Positions 18,170-25,582 of a stretch of 64,000 nucleotides of DNA are shown one piece after another. The DNA comes from Alphaproteobacteria bacterium UBA6324 (GTDB lineage: Bacteria > Pseudomonadota > Alphaproteobacteria > CAAGCB01 > CAG-977). The DNA is taken from assembly GCA_002439085.1 (NCBI GenBank), contig DJSW01000018.1, positions 1-64,000 of the forward strand, given 5' to 3'. Each line of letters opens with the position of its first letter. Position 1 is the first letter of the stretch. The notes beneath the pieces were generated by a model. That model did no database searches. It was not told where the DNA came from and saw only the letters and a program-made list of their open reading frames with translations. A program made the translations under genes and the position numbers.

Positions 18170-19051
18170 ATGAACGCGGCCGCGTTGTTGTCAACGTTGG
18201 AATGGGCGGTTCCCGTCGTTTTTGGCGTCGTTTTGCACGAAATGGCGCACGGGTTCGTCGCGCTGCGTTTCGGTGACACGACGGCACGGGACGCGCGGCG
18301 GTTGACGCTGAATCCGTTGCGGCACGTCGATCCCGTCGGAACGGTATTGTTTCCGTTGGTTTTGGTGTTGTCGCACTCGTCGTTCGTTTTCGGGTGGGCA
18401 AAACCCGTTCCGGTCGATTTTTCCCGCCTGAAAAACCCGAAAAGGGATATGGTTTGGGTCGCTTTGGCGGGACCCGCGATGAATTTCGTTTTGGCCTTGA
18501 TTGCTTTGGCCGCGCTGGGCGTGATGCAAAACGCCGCCTTTTCGGCCGCTCCGACGGTCGTCCGAATGCTGTTGAACGCGGTGTTGTTCAATTTTTCACT
18601 GATGACGTTCAACCTGATCCCCGTTCTGCCGTTGGACGGCGGGCGGATTTTGACGGGGATTTTGCCGATGCGCCAAGCGATCCGGTTCGCGCGCACGGAA
18701 AAATACGGGTTCGGCGTCATCGCTTTGCTGTTGATTTTTTTGCCGCTTTTGGGCGATTATACGGGAAGGGATTTCGACTTCGTTTCCCGCTTTCTGGCGT
18801 TCAGCGTTCAAAAGCTGACCTATTTTTTCGCCGGATTGTTCGGTTTGATACAAGGAGAAAAAGGCATGAGCATCGGTTTTTTCCAGCTGCTGGTCATTCT
18901 GTTGATTGTTTTGGTGCTGTTCGGTCGCGGAAAGCTGCCCGCTTTGGCCGAGGATTTGGGCAAAAGCGTCAGCTCGTTCAAAAAGGGGCTGAACGAGGAC
19001 AAGGAACCGGAAAACAAACCCGCCGAAAACGATTCGTCAAAGGATGCCTGA
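18170..19051 (+). CDS. Site-2-type M50 zinc metalloprotease fused in frame to TatA
   Basis: A 293-residue frame joining two proteins. Residues 1-225 are a polytopic S2P/M50 protease with the zinc motif HEMAH at 23-27 and the second motif NLIPVLPLDGGR near 145, an intramembrane protease fold. From residue 233 (ATG 18866) the frame continues without a stop as a complete TatA, with a transmembrane helix, FGRGKLP hinge and amphipathic helix. A good AAGGAG site at 18852-18857 precedes that internal ATG, so TatA alone can also be made. Either a true fusion plus internal product exists, or the protease simply lost its stop. The scpAB genes usually found here are missing. Confidence 0.8.
   Translation: MNAAALLSTLEWAVPVVFGVVLHEMAHGFVALRFGDTTARDARRLTLNPLRHVDPVGTVLFPLVLVLSHSSFVFGWAKPVPVDFSRLKNPKRDMVWVALAGPAMNFVLALIALAALGVMQNAAFSAAPTVVRMLLNAVLFNFSLMTFNLIPVLPLDGGRILTGILPMRQAIRFARTEKYGFGVIALLLIFLPLLGDYTGRDFDFVSRFLAFSVQKLTYFFAGLFGLIQGEKGMSIGFFQLLVILLIVLVLFGRGKLPALAEDLGKSVSSFKKGLNEDKEPENKPAENDSSKDA
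18852..18857 (+). promoter_or_regulatory. Ribosome binding site for internal tatA start
   Basis: AAGGAG lies inside the M50 frame, 8 bases before ATG 18866. This is the main evidence that TatA is translated separately from the long frame. Confidence 0.75.
18866..19051 (+). CDS. tatA: Sec-independent translocase subunit TatA (internal start)
   Basis: A 61-residue TatA read in the same frame as the M50 protease. MSIGFFQLLVILLIVLVLFG is the membrane helix, GRGKLP the hinge and LAEDLGKSVSSFKKGL the amphipathic helix. The acidic, disordered tail is usual. TatA forms the variable-size pore for folded, twin-arginine proteins. It is followed at once by tatB and tatC. Whether the cell uses this separate product, the fused one, or both cannot be told from sequence. 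Confidence 0.88.
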   Translation: MSIGFFQLLVILLIVLVLFGRGKLPALAEDLGKSVSSFKKGLNEDKEPENKPAENDSSKDA

Positions 19052-19054
19052 TCC

Positions 19055-19315
19055 GTGTTCGGCATCAGTTCGACGGAATTTGTCGTCATCCTGTTTGTCG
19101 CGTTGTTGGTGGTCGGGCCGCAGCAGCTGCCGCAGGTGTTGCGCGTGTGCGGCCGCGCCTACAGAAAGTTAAACCGTTTTTCAAAAAACGTGTCGCAAGT
19201 CATTGATGATACAATGTATGACGCCGACCGGATCGCCGCAAAAGCCGAAGCGAAGCTGAATGGGGCTTTGGCGGAAAAGCGTGATGAAAAGGATGAAAAA
19301 ACGGATGGAAAATGA
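19055..19315 (+). CDS. tatB: Sec-independent translocase subunit TatB
   Basis: An 86-residue TatB, shorter than most, starting at GTG (19055) four bases after the tatA stop. The N-terminus MFGISSTEFVVILFVALLVV and the GPQQLP hinge followed by LRVCGRAYRKLNRF are the TatB pattern that distinguishes it from TatA. The C-terminal tail is rich in Asp, Glu and Lys. TatB with TatC forms the receptor for twin-arginine signal peptides. It overlaps the tatC start region. Confidence 0.88.
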   Translation: MFGISSTEFVVILFVALLVVGPQQLPQVLRVCGRAYRKLNRFSKNVSQVIDDTMYDADRIAAKAEAKLNGALAEKRDEKDEKTDGK

Positions 19316-20117
19316 AGTTTTCCCGCCCGACGCGCGCATCGGTGAAAAGTCGGATCCCGAAAAGATGATGACATGGGTCGGCCATTTGACCGAATTGCGT
19401 TCGCGCGTGCTGAAATCGTTTTTGTTTTTCGTCGCGGCGTTTTTGTGCTGTTACCCGTTTGCCGGCCGGATATTGGACGTTTTGATGTATCCTTTGGCGC
19501 GCGCGATGGAACAGACGGGCGGGTCGCAAAGGCTGATTTTCACCGGTTTGGCCGAAGGGTTCGTCACGCATTTGAAGCTGTCGGCGTTCGCCGCCGTCGT
19601 CGCGTCGTTTCCATTCGCTGCGTTTCAGGCGTGGCGTTTCATCGCGCCGGGGCTTTACCTGTCCGAACGCGGCGCGATCCGACCCTTTTTCATTGTGTCC
19701 CCCGTTTTGTTTGTCGCGGGCGGGGTGTTCGTGTTTTTCGGTTTGATGCCCGTCGCGTTCAAATTCCTGCTGTCGTTTCAACAGCTGGCGGCCGCGAACA
19801 ACGCCCTGCCGGTCGTGTTGGAAGCGCGGCTGAGCGAATACCTGTCGTTTCTGACCGGTTTGATTCTGGCGTTCGGGTTCAGTTTCCAACTGCCGGTCGT
19901 TTTGGCGGTTTTGGGGCGAATGGGGTTGATTCGCGCGCAAAACCTGCGCGATTTCCGGCGTTACGCGATCGTGTTCATCTTTGTCGTCGCCGCGGTTTTG
20001 ACGCCGCCCGACATCGTCAGCCAGTTCGCCTTGGCACTGCCGCTTTTGTTTTTGTACGAAAGTTCCGTTTGGTACATTCAATCGCTTGAAAACAAAAAAG
20101 ATCAGGGCTATAAGTAA
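19284..20117 (+). CDS. tatC: Sec-independent translocase subunit TatC
   Basis: A six-helix inner-membrane protein (about 277 residues) that recognises twin-arginine signal peptides. Family segments are MTWVGHLTELRSRVLKS near the N-terminus, WRFIAPGLYLSERG after helix 2, and FGFSFQLPVVLAVLGRMGLI before helix 5. Several in-frame ATGs (19284, 19293, 19305) are possible starts; 19284 gives an N-terminus overlapping the tatB end. The order tatA-tatB-tatC-serS is conserved in alphaproteobacteria. Confidence 0.94.
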   Translation: MKRMKKRMENEVFPPDARIGEKSDPEKMMTWVGHLTELRSRVLKSFLFFVAAFLCCYPFAGRILDVLMYPLARAMEQTGGSQRLIFTGLAEGFVTHLKLSAFAAVVASFPFAAFQAWRFIAPGLYLSERGAIRPFFIVSPVLFVAGGVFVFFGLMPVAFKFLLSFQQLAAANNALPVVLEARLSEYLSFLTGLILAFGFSFQLPVVLAVLGRMGLIRAQNLRDFRRYAIVFIFVVAAVLTPPDIVSQFALALPLLFLYESSVWYIQSLENKKDQGYK

Positions 20118-20145
20118 ATAAATTTTCTTTCTGCTAGGAGATACC

Positions 20146-21423
20146 ATGTACGACATTAAATGGATCAGGGAAAATCCCGAATTGTTTGACAAGGGGTTGG
20201 AACGCCGCGGGCAGCAGCCCCGTTCCGCCGAAGTTTTGGAACTGGATCGCAAATACCGCGCCGCGCAGACCGATTTGCAGGAAATGCAGTCGCGCCGCAA
20301 TGATTTGTCTCGTCAGGTCGCCGAAGTCAAAAGAAACGGCGGCGACGCGGATGTCCTGATGCACGAAGTCGGCGCGTTGAAACGCGCCATGGCCGACGCG
20401 GAAGAGGATGTCTGCACCCTGTGCGACAAAATCGACGCCGTTTTGAAAACGCTGCCGAACCGTCCCGCCGACGACATTCCCGACGGATTGGACGATACGA
20501 CGAACCGCGAAATCCGTCGTTGGGGCGAACCGCGCAAGTTCGATTTCAAACCGTTGGAACACGACGAAATCGGTGCCAAGCTGGGCATGATGGATTTCGA
20601 TCAGGCCGCCAAGGTGTCCGGCGCGCGCTTTGTCTATCTGTTGGGTGATTTGGCGCGTTTGGAACGGGCTTTGGCACAGTATATGCTGGATCTGCACCGT
20701 GAAAAACACGGTTACACGGAAATGGAAGTGCCTTTGATGGTGAACAGCTCCGCGATGTACGGCACGGCGCAGCTGCCCAAATTCGCCGAAGACCTGTATC
20801 ACACGACGGACGATTACTGGCTGATCCCGACGGCGGAAGTCAGCCTGACGAACTTTGTCGCGGGCAAGGCGTTGGACGAAGACAGCCTGCCGTTGCGTTT
20901 GACGGCGTTGACCCCGTGCTTCCGTTCCGAAGCGGGCGCGGCCGGCAAGGACACGCGCGGCATGATCCGCCAGCACCAGTTTTACAAGGTGGAAATGGTC
21001 GCGATCACCACGCCCGAAAAATCATGGGAGGAACACGAATATATGACCAACTGCGCCGAAGACGTGCTGAAAGGCTTGAACCTGCCGTACCGCGTGATGT
21101 GTCTGTCTGCGGGCGATATGGGATTTTCGTCGCGCAAAACCCACGATTTGGAAGTCTGGATGCCCGGTCAGAACAAATACCGCGAAATTTCCAGCGTTTC
21201 CAACTGCTGGGATTTTCAGGCGCGCCGCATGGACGCCCGTTGCAAAAGCAAGGCGCAGAAAGGCACGCGTTTCGTCCACACCCTGAACGGGTCGGGCGTT
21301 GCGGTCGGCCGCTGCATGATCGCCGTGATGGAAAACTATCAGCAGGCGGACGGATCGGTTTTGATTCCCGAAGCGTTGCGGAAATACATGAACGGTCAAA
21401 CGGTTATCGCCGCGAAAAAATAA
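20146..21423 (+). CDS. serS: Seryl-tRNA synthetase
   Basis: A 425-residue class II synthetase charging tRNA-Ser (and tRNA-Sec where present). The N-terminal long coiled-coil arm (about 30-105) grips the tRNA variable arm. Class II motif 2 is seen in TPCFRSEAGAAGKDTRGMIR, and motif 3 in GSGVAVGRCMIAVMENYQ. An AGGAG site precedes the ATG. The gene closes the tat run and is followed by an intrinsic terminator. Confidence 0.97.
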   Translation: MYDIKWIRENPELFDKGLERRGQQPRSAEVLELDRKYRAAQTDLQEMQSRRNDLSRQVAEVKRNGGDADVLMHEVGALKRAMADAEEDVCTLCDKIDAVLKTLPNRPADDIPDGLDDTTNREIRRWGEPRKFDFKPLEHDEIGAKLGMMDFDQAAKVSGARFVYLLGDLARLERALAQYMLDLHREKHGYTEMEVPLMVNSSAMYGTAQLPKFAEDLYHTTDDYWLIPTAEVSLTNFVAGKALDEDSLPLRLTALTPCFRSEAGAAGKDTRGMIRQHQFYKVEMVAITTPEKSWEEHEYMTNCAEDVLKGLNLPYRVMCLSAGDMGFSSRKTHDLEVWMPGQNKYREISSVSNCWDFQARRMDARCKSKAQKGTRFVHTLNGSGVAVGRCMIAVMENYQQADGSVLIPEALRKYMNGQTVIAAKK

Positions 21424-21439
21424 CGTCCGTTGAATATGA

Positions 21440-21471
21440 AAACGCCCCGTTGGCAACAGCGGGGCGTTTTT
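21440..21471 (+). terminator. Intrinsic terminator after serS
   Basis: CGCCCCG pairs with CGGGGCG, with a further weak TTG/CAG extension, followed by TTTTT. It is the end of the dgt-serS run. Confidence 0.85.
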
Positions 21472-21534
21472 GCGTGTAAAAATATCTTGCCAAACGCGGC
21501 GGTGAAAAGTTATCCTTGATATAAGCGTATCGGA

Positions 21535-21801
21535 TGTTCCGGTGCGCCGAGTACCTGAAAAAGAGGTGCGGAGCCTTAGAACAGCTCTTTACTGTTGCCG
21601 GTGCCGCGATAGGGCGCCGTCACCGTTTCCGCGTGATGCGGAGGCGGGACATTATCCCCGATTTCCTTTGGTGGAGCGGGGAGCTTTTGACGTATGTACA
21701 GAAGCGCGCCGTTCGCGGCGCCGCTTTAAAGGTCAAAGGGAATCACCGCAACAGTTGATTGTTCTAACTCCCCGAACCGCTTTTTCAAGCGGTTATTTTT
21801 T
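21535..21801 (+). ncRNA. Unidentified multi-branched structured RNA with its own terminator
   Basis: The region holds nested complementary segments. A closing stem is formed by TGTT-C-CGGTG (21535-21544) with CACCG-C-AACA (21744-21753). Inside it are hairpins GGTGCC/GGCGCC (21600-21618), a 13-bp stem with one bulge at 21619-21650 (loop GTGAT), CCCCG/CGGGG (21656-21681) and CTTTTGAC/GTCAAAGG (21684-21739). The last encloses GCGCCG-TTCG-CGGCGC (21706-21721). An 8-bp intrinsic terminator (AACCGCTT/AAGCGGTT, 21775-21794, then six T) ends it. It lacks the hallmarks of RNase P RNA, tmRNA, SRP RNA or 6S RNA. It is either a free RNA or a long leader of the cysteine-rich gene that begins 23 bases later. 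A TATAAG near 21520 may be its -10 box. Confidence 0.65.
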
Positions 21802-21823
21802 AAACCTGAAAAAGGAGGGGATC

Positions 21824-22459
21824 ATGAAAAGATTTTTATTGATATCCGGTTTGTTTTTGTTGTTCGGGACGAACGCGCGGGCGTTCACCTGTTACGACGG
21901 ATTTGAGTTGAAAGAATATCCGGACGGAACGAAGTATTGCGAGTATAATGGCGGATATACAAACTATCCCGTGTGCAACACCGTAGGCGAGGATGTGGAT
22001 ATGTATTGGGATATGGCGACCCAAAAATGCGTGGCGTGCAACGATACTTACTCTACTTGCGATGTAAAAATATATCGCGAAGACGGAACGACGGAAACCT
22101 ATGGAGTAAAGACTTGTACCGAAGAGTTCGGCGTCGGTTGTAACAAGTGTAATAAATGGAAATGCCTCGGTTGCTGGGGCAATGCCTGGGGAGGATACAC
22201 TTTAATAGGCGGCAAATGCGTCATGGACTGTCCCGCGCATTGTTCATCGTGTTCGTCGTCGTCAACCTGCACGCAATGCGACAGCGGCTATACGCTGAAA
22301 AACGGTTCTTGCGTTTTCGGCGATGCGGGTTCGGACGATTCCGGTTCCGGCAATGGCGACGATGACGCCGAAACGGCGGCCGACACGAACACGATTTCCG
22401 GCAAATGCCCGCCGGGGACGACGAAATCTGCCGACGGTTGTTGCTGTATGCCGAATTAA
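21824..22459 (+). CDS. Cysteine-rich secreted protein
   Basis: A 211-residue exported protein. The ATG at 21824 is preceded by AAAGGAGG and opens a signal peptide ending in NARA (about residue 20). The mature part has 22 cysteines in short CxxC-type groups (CNKCNKWKCLGCWG, CPAHCSSCSS, CTQCDSGYTLKNGSC), resembling the repeats of furin/EGF-like or GF-receptor-like modules. A Gly/Asp/Ser linker and a last cluster, GCCCMPN, follow. It would need periplasmic disulfide formation. It lies directly after the structured RNA and its terminator, so read-through could control it. Function is unknown. Confidence 0.75.
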   Translation: MKRFLLISGLFLLFGTNARAFTCYDGFELKEYPDGTKYCEYNGGYTNYPVCNTVGEDVDMYWDMATQKCVACNDTYSTCDVKIYREDGTTETYGVKTCTEEFGVGCNKCNKWKCLGCWGNAWGGYTLIGGKCVMDCPAHCSSCSSSSTCTQCDSGYTLKNGSCVFGDAGSDDSGSGNGDDDAETAADTNTISGKCPPGTTKSADGCCCMPN

Positions 22460-22495
22460 GCCATTCACACCCGCGGGGTGAAAACAATATGAACA

Positions 22496-22518
22496 GAGCC
22501 GCTGAAAAGCGGCTCTTT
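22496..22518 (+). terminator. Intrinsic terminator after cysteine-rich gene
   Basis: GAGCCGC (22496-22502) pairs with GCGGCTC (22509-22515), followed by a short T-run. Confidence 0.7.
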
Positions 22519-22542
22519 CAAATCCGGTTGGCGGCGGGAAAG

Positions 22543-23697
22543 TCACCGGCCGCCGTTTTTAATCATTCCGGCAACGGCCGTTTGGGAAACGGCGGAGTGT
22601 TTTTGTTCCGACGGAACGCTTTTTTCGGGCGCGCGCAGAACTTTGCCGTTCAAATCGACGACGTAGAATTTTTGATACGACGTGTCTGGTTTCGCAAAGG
22701 CGGAGGAGGGCGGCAGGGTTTCCGCGTGCTTTTTCGACAGCTTTTCCAAACTGTTATAGGTGCTTTTCGACACATAGTTGCGCGCGCTGTCCTGCAGGAA
22801 AACGCTGTCCGCGGCGGTCATATAGCATTTGCCGTCCAACCGGCAGACGCGGTTGATGATTTCCGCAGCGGGAAAATCGAAATGGAACAGGCCGGCCGTG
22901 CCGTTTTCCTTTTTTTTGCCGGCTTTGAAAAACGTGTTCAAAGCGTCAATATACCGGTTTTCGTAGGTTTTGACATACGCGCGGTTGTTGTAATAGGCCA
23001 GCATCGTGTGTTTTGCGACGGAATCCCGCTGTTCGCCGAATTGTTTGCAAAATCCCTCGTACGATTTGACCAGATTGCCGTGTTCGCGCGCGAACGCGTC
23101 GTAAACGGATTCGTCCCCCGCTGATTTCAATTCGGCGGCGGCGAACAGCTGGTTTTTCATGGCGTCCGCTTCCATCGCCTTGTTCATGGTGAAGTAGGAC
23201 TGCGCGTTCAAATGCGGCCCCAACCGGCAACCGTTCGCGGCCTGCAGGGCGTGCGTCCCCTCGTGCACCAAAATGGATGCGATCAGGTCGTCGGAACATT
23301 CGGGGTTGATCAGAATCTTTTTCACGTCGGGATAGTACGCTCCGCCCAGATCGGGGCTGATTTCCGACGTGACTTCGACGGGAATCGCCTTTTGCGTCAA
23401 TCCTTTGAGGACGGCGGCACCCGTCGGCGTTTTCATCATCCGTTCGGCCGCGTGTTTCAAACGGTAATCGTCGAATTTCGCCACGACGGAATCCGTTTGC
23501 GCCTGTATCGAACCCTTGTTTTGAACGGCTTCTTTTTTAACGGGATCGCGATCGCCGCCGCGTCCGGCCGTGTTCGATGCGCCGGCCGTCACAAACAAAG
23601 TCGCGCCCGCGACGGTCAGGATCGCCGCCTTGTTTTTCAAGCGATCCAAAGCTTCTTTGCGTTTTTTTCCGGAAAACAGATCCGCCAGAACACCCAT
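22543..23697 (-). CDS. Putative zincin metallopeptidase-like protein (HEGTH), paralog of two genes at 38-41 kb
   Basis: A 384-residue protein with a GGAGGGG site before its ATG. A hydrophobic stretch at about 24-40 could be an export signal or anchor. The core is ILINPECSDDLIASILVHEG (ending at about 147), then THALQ. HExxH is at 145-149, followed exactly 27 residues later by a glutamate in MEADAMKNQ (E176), the arrangement of gluzincins. The same SPTG/TPTG, ILxNP, HExxH and EADA elements occur in the proteins at 38396 and 39621. The C-terminal half is unassigned. It may belong to the putative metallopeptidase group annotated as DUF6782, which I cannot confirm here. Confidence 0.7.
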   Translation of the reverse strand: MGVLADLFSGKKRKEALDRLKNKAAILTVAGATLFVTAGASNTAGRGGDRDPVKKEAVQNKGSIQAQTDSVVAKFDDYRLKHAAERMMKTPTGAAVLKGLTQKAIPVEVTSEISPDLGGAYYPDVKKILINPECSDDLIASILVHEGTHALQAANGCRLGPHLNAQSYFTMNKAMEADAMKNQLFAAAELKSAGDESVYDAFAREHGNLVKSYEGFCKQFGEQRDSVAKHTMLAYYNNRAYVKTYENRYIDALNTFFKAGKKKENGTAGLFHFDFPAAEIINRVCRLDGKCYMTAADSVFLQDSARNYVSKSTYNSLEKLSKKHAETLPPSSAFAKPDTSYQKFYVVDLNGKVLRAPEKSVPSEQKHSAVSQTAVAGMIKNGGR

Positions 23698-23769
23698 TTG
23701 TCAACCCCTCCTGATTGCAAACGCCGTATTTTCCGACATATTGCGGTAAAAATCAATAGCGGATTCGCG

Positions 23770-24012
23770 TCAATCTTCCAATTTCGCGCGCAAAAAGTCC
23801 ATAAAAGCCTTTTCGTCGAACGGGGCGGAAAAACGGTCGATCGCGTCGTCAATCGCTTTGCCGATTTCGCGTTCCGTCGCGCTGTCGTACATCATTTTCA
23901 ACCGGCGTTCCAACCGTTCGCGGCCGTCGGGTGTATCCGGCGAAAATTCCGTTCCGGTGTCGTTTTTCTGCATTTGCGCCGCTTTTTGCCGCGCTTCGTC
24001 CAACCAAGACAT
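23770..24012 (-). CDS. Small hypothetical protein
   Basis: An 80-residue, highly charged and probably helical protein without signal peptide. It starts MSWLDEARQKAAQMQKND and has a central RERLERRLKMMYDSATE. A strong AGGAGG site overlaps the stop of the upstream lipoprotein gene. It is the third gene of the hydF run. I recognise no family; a cytoplasmic partner of its neighbours is possible but unsupported. Confidence 0.65.
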   Translation of the reverse strand: MSWLDEARQKAAQMQKNDTGTEFSPDTPDGRERLERRLKMMYDSATEREIGKAIDDAIDRFSAPFDEKAFMDFLRAKLED

Positions 24013-24024
24013 GGCGGTGTCCTC

Positions 24025-24291
24025 CTACGGTGTCAATTCCATGCCGGTGCGGTAACATTCGCGCGTGTCGATGTCGCGGGCGTGGATTTCGTTCAAAGCG
24101 GCTTCGCGAATGTGTTCGTGACGCCAGTTTTTCGTCCCTTGGCACAAATCTTTCAGCGGCGCGGTTTTCGCCCATTCGCGCGCTTCGACGGGCAGGGCGT
24201 AGTCTTTTTCGTAAAAAGGCTTTTGTGGTGCGGAAAACAGCGCGCATCCGGCGGTCAGCAGGGGAAAAAGAATGTAAAAAGCCGCTTTCAT
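24025..24291 (-). CDS. Small lipoprotein
   Basis: An 88-residue lipoprotein. The ATG at 24291 lies one base after the hydF stop, and the hydrophobic leader ends in the lipobox LTAGC (Cys at residue 17). The mature part has two further cysteines (DLCQGTKN and RECYRTG) that could form a disulfide. The coupling to hydF is positional; nothing in the sequence links it to hydrogenase maturation. Confidence 0.7.
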   Translation of the reverse strand: MKAAFYILFPLLTAGCALFSAPQKPFYEKDYALPVEAREWAKTAPLKDLCQGTKNWRHEHIREAALNEIHARDIDTRECYRTGMELTP

Positions 24292-24292
24292 A

Positions 24293-25480
24293 TCACACTC
24301 CGAACGGGCGGACGACGCGGTCAAGGACGCCTTGCATCGCGGACAAAGCCATTCCGAAATTCGTGACGGGAACGCCGCACCGCGCGCATTCGTTCAACCG
24401 GCGCAGCGTTTCCAAACGCGACAGCATACATCCGCCGCAATGGATGACAACTTTGAACCGCCGCAAATCGGCCGGAAAATCAACGCCGGCCGACCATTCA
24501 AAGCGGATGTCCTTTCCGGTCGCCTTTTTAATCAGCGCGGGCATTTTCACGCGCGCGATATCGTCGTCCTGCACATGGTGGGAACAGGCTTCGGCGATCA
24601 AAACGGTGTCGCCGTCCTGTAATTCGCGCAGTTTCCGCGCGCCGTCCAGCAGGATTTTCAAATCGCCTTTGTACCGCGCGAACAACGTTGAAAAGGTTGT
24701 CAGGGGGATGTCGTCCGGAACGGCGGCCGCTACGGATTTGATCAGCTGGGAATCCGTGACCACCAAAGCGGGCGGCGTTTTCAATCCGGCGTTTACGTTT
24801 AAAAAGTCCTGATCGTTTTGAACGACGTAAGCGTAGGCGCGCGCGTCCAAAATGTCGCGGATGACCTGCACCTGCGGCAGGATCAGGCGGCCTTTGGGCG
24901 CGGACGTGTCGATCGGCGCGACGCAAACGACGGTTTGTCCCGCGCGGATCAGATCGCGCACCAAGGCGGGCGCGTTTTTCAAATGGTCGGGGACGGTGTC
25001 TTTGATCAGCTGTTTCAATTTCTCGATGTTTTCGCCTGTTTTCGCGCAAACGGACAGGACGGGGCAGGGGACGCCGCCGGTTTCGGGGCGCGCCTTGTCG
25101 CTTTTGTTAACGACCAGAATGAACGGGATTTTCAACGCCGTCATTGTGTCGATCAGCGATTTTTCATACGCGCCGACGCCCGTTTCGTCCGTCACCAGCA
25201 ACGCGATATCGGCCTTGTTCATCACTTTGCGCGTTGCCTGAACGCGCAGTTCGCCGATATCCCCTGTGTCGTCAACGCCCGCCGTGTCGAAAAAAGTGAC
25301 GGGGCCGACGGGGATCAGTTCGTAAATTTTGGAAACGGCGTCCGTTGTCGTTCCCGCCGTGTCGGACACGATGGACACCGACTGTCCGCACAACGCGTTT
25401 AATAACGAAGATTTCCCGACGTTTCGTCTGCCGAACAGTCCGATGTTCAGCCGTTCGCCGCGCGGTGCCGTTTCAGCCAT
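24293..25480 (-). CDS. hydF: [FeFe]-hydrogenase maturation GTPase HydF
   Basis: A 395-residue HydF, the scaffold that receives the di-iron precursor from HydE and HydG and delivers it to the hydrogenase. The N-terminal GTPase domain has G1 GRRNVGKS (17-24), G3 DTAG and G4 NKSD. The dimerisation domain follows. The C-terminal [4Fe-4S] site has the HydF pattern CxH then HCGGC (EACSHH and IHCGGCM), with CARCGVP after it. A GGAGG site precedes the ATG. HydE, HydG and the hydrogenase are not in the window. HydF in an alphaproteobacterium, together with PFOR at 43 kb, points to hydrogen-producing fermentation. Confidence 0.93.
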   Translation of the reverse strand: MAETAPRGERLNIGLFGRRNVGKSSLLNALCGQSVSIVSDTAGTTTDAVSKIYELIPVGPVTFFDTAGVDDTGDIGELRVQATRKVMNKADIALLVTDETGVGAYEKSLIDTMTALKIPFILVVNKSDKARPETGGVPCPVLSVCAKTGENIEKLKQLIKDTVPDHLKNAPALVRDLIRAGQTVVCVAPIDTSAPKGRLILPQVQVIRDILDARAYAYVVQNDQDFLNVNAGLKTPPALVVTDSQLIKSVAAAVPDDIPLTTFSTLFARYKGDLKILLDGARKLRELQDGDTVLIAEACSHHVQDDDIARVKMPALIKKATGKDIRFEWSAGVDFPADLRRFKVVIHCGGCMLSRLETLRRLNECARCGVPVTNFGMALSAMQGVLDRVVRPFGV

Positions 25481-25582
25481 GGTCGTATCCTCCGATTAAA
25501 GAATCCAATTTTCCTTTTTCTTATACCTTTTTTTAGCTATTATCTGAAAAAATATTTTCAGATGAAACGCGTTTTTTGAAAG

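Noticed and set aside
21535..21801. 6S RNA, tmRNA, RNase P RNA, SRP RNA or lysine riboswitch at this locus
   Set aside because: An AGAGGTGCG string and a GCCTTAGAAC string gave partial resemblances, but the order of conserved elements and the branched fold do not fit any of these classes.
21542..21823. N-terminal extension of the cysteine-rich protein through the upstream region
   Set aside because: The extension lies in the structured RNA and its terminator; the ATG at 21824 has a strong AAAGGAGG and starts a signal peptide.
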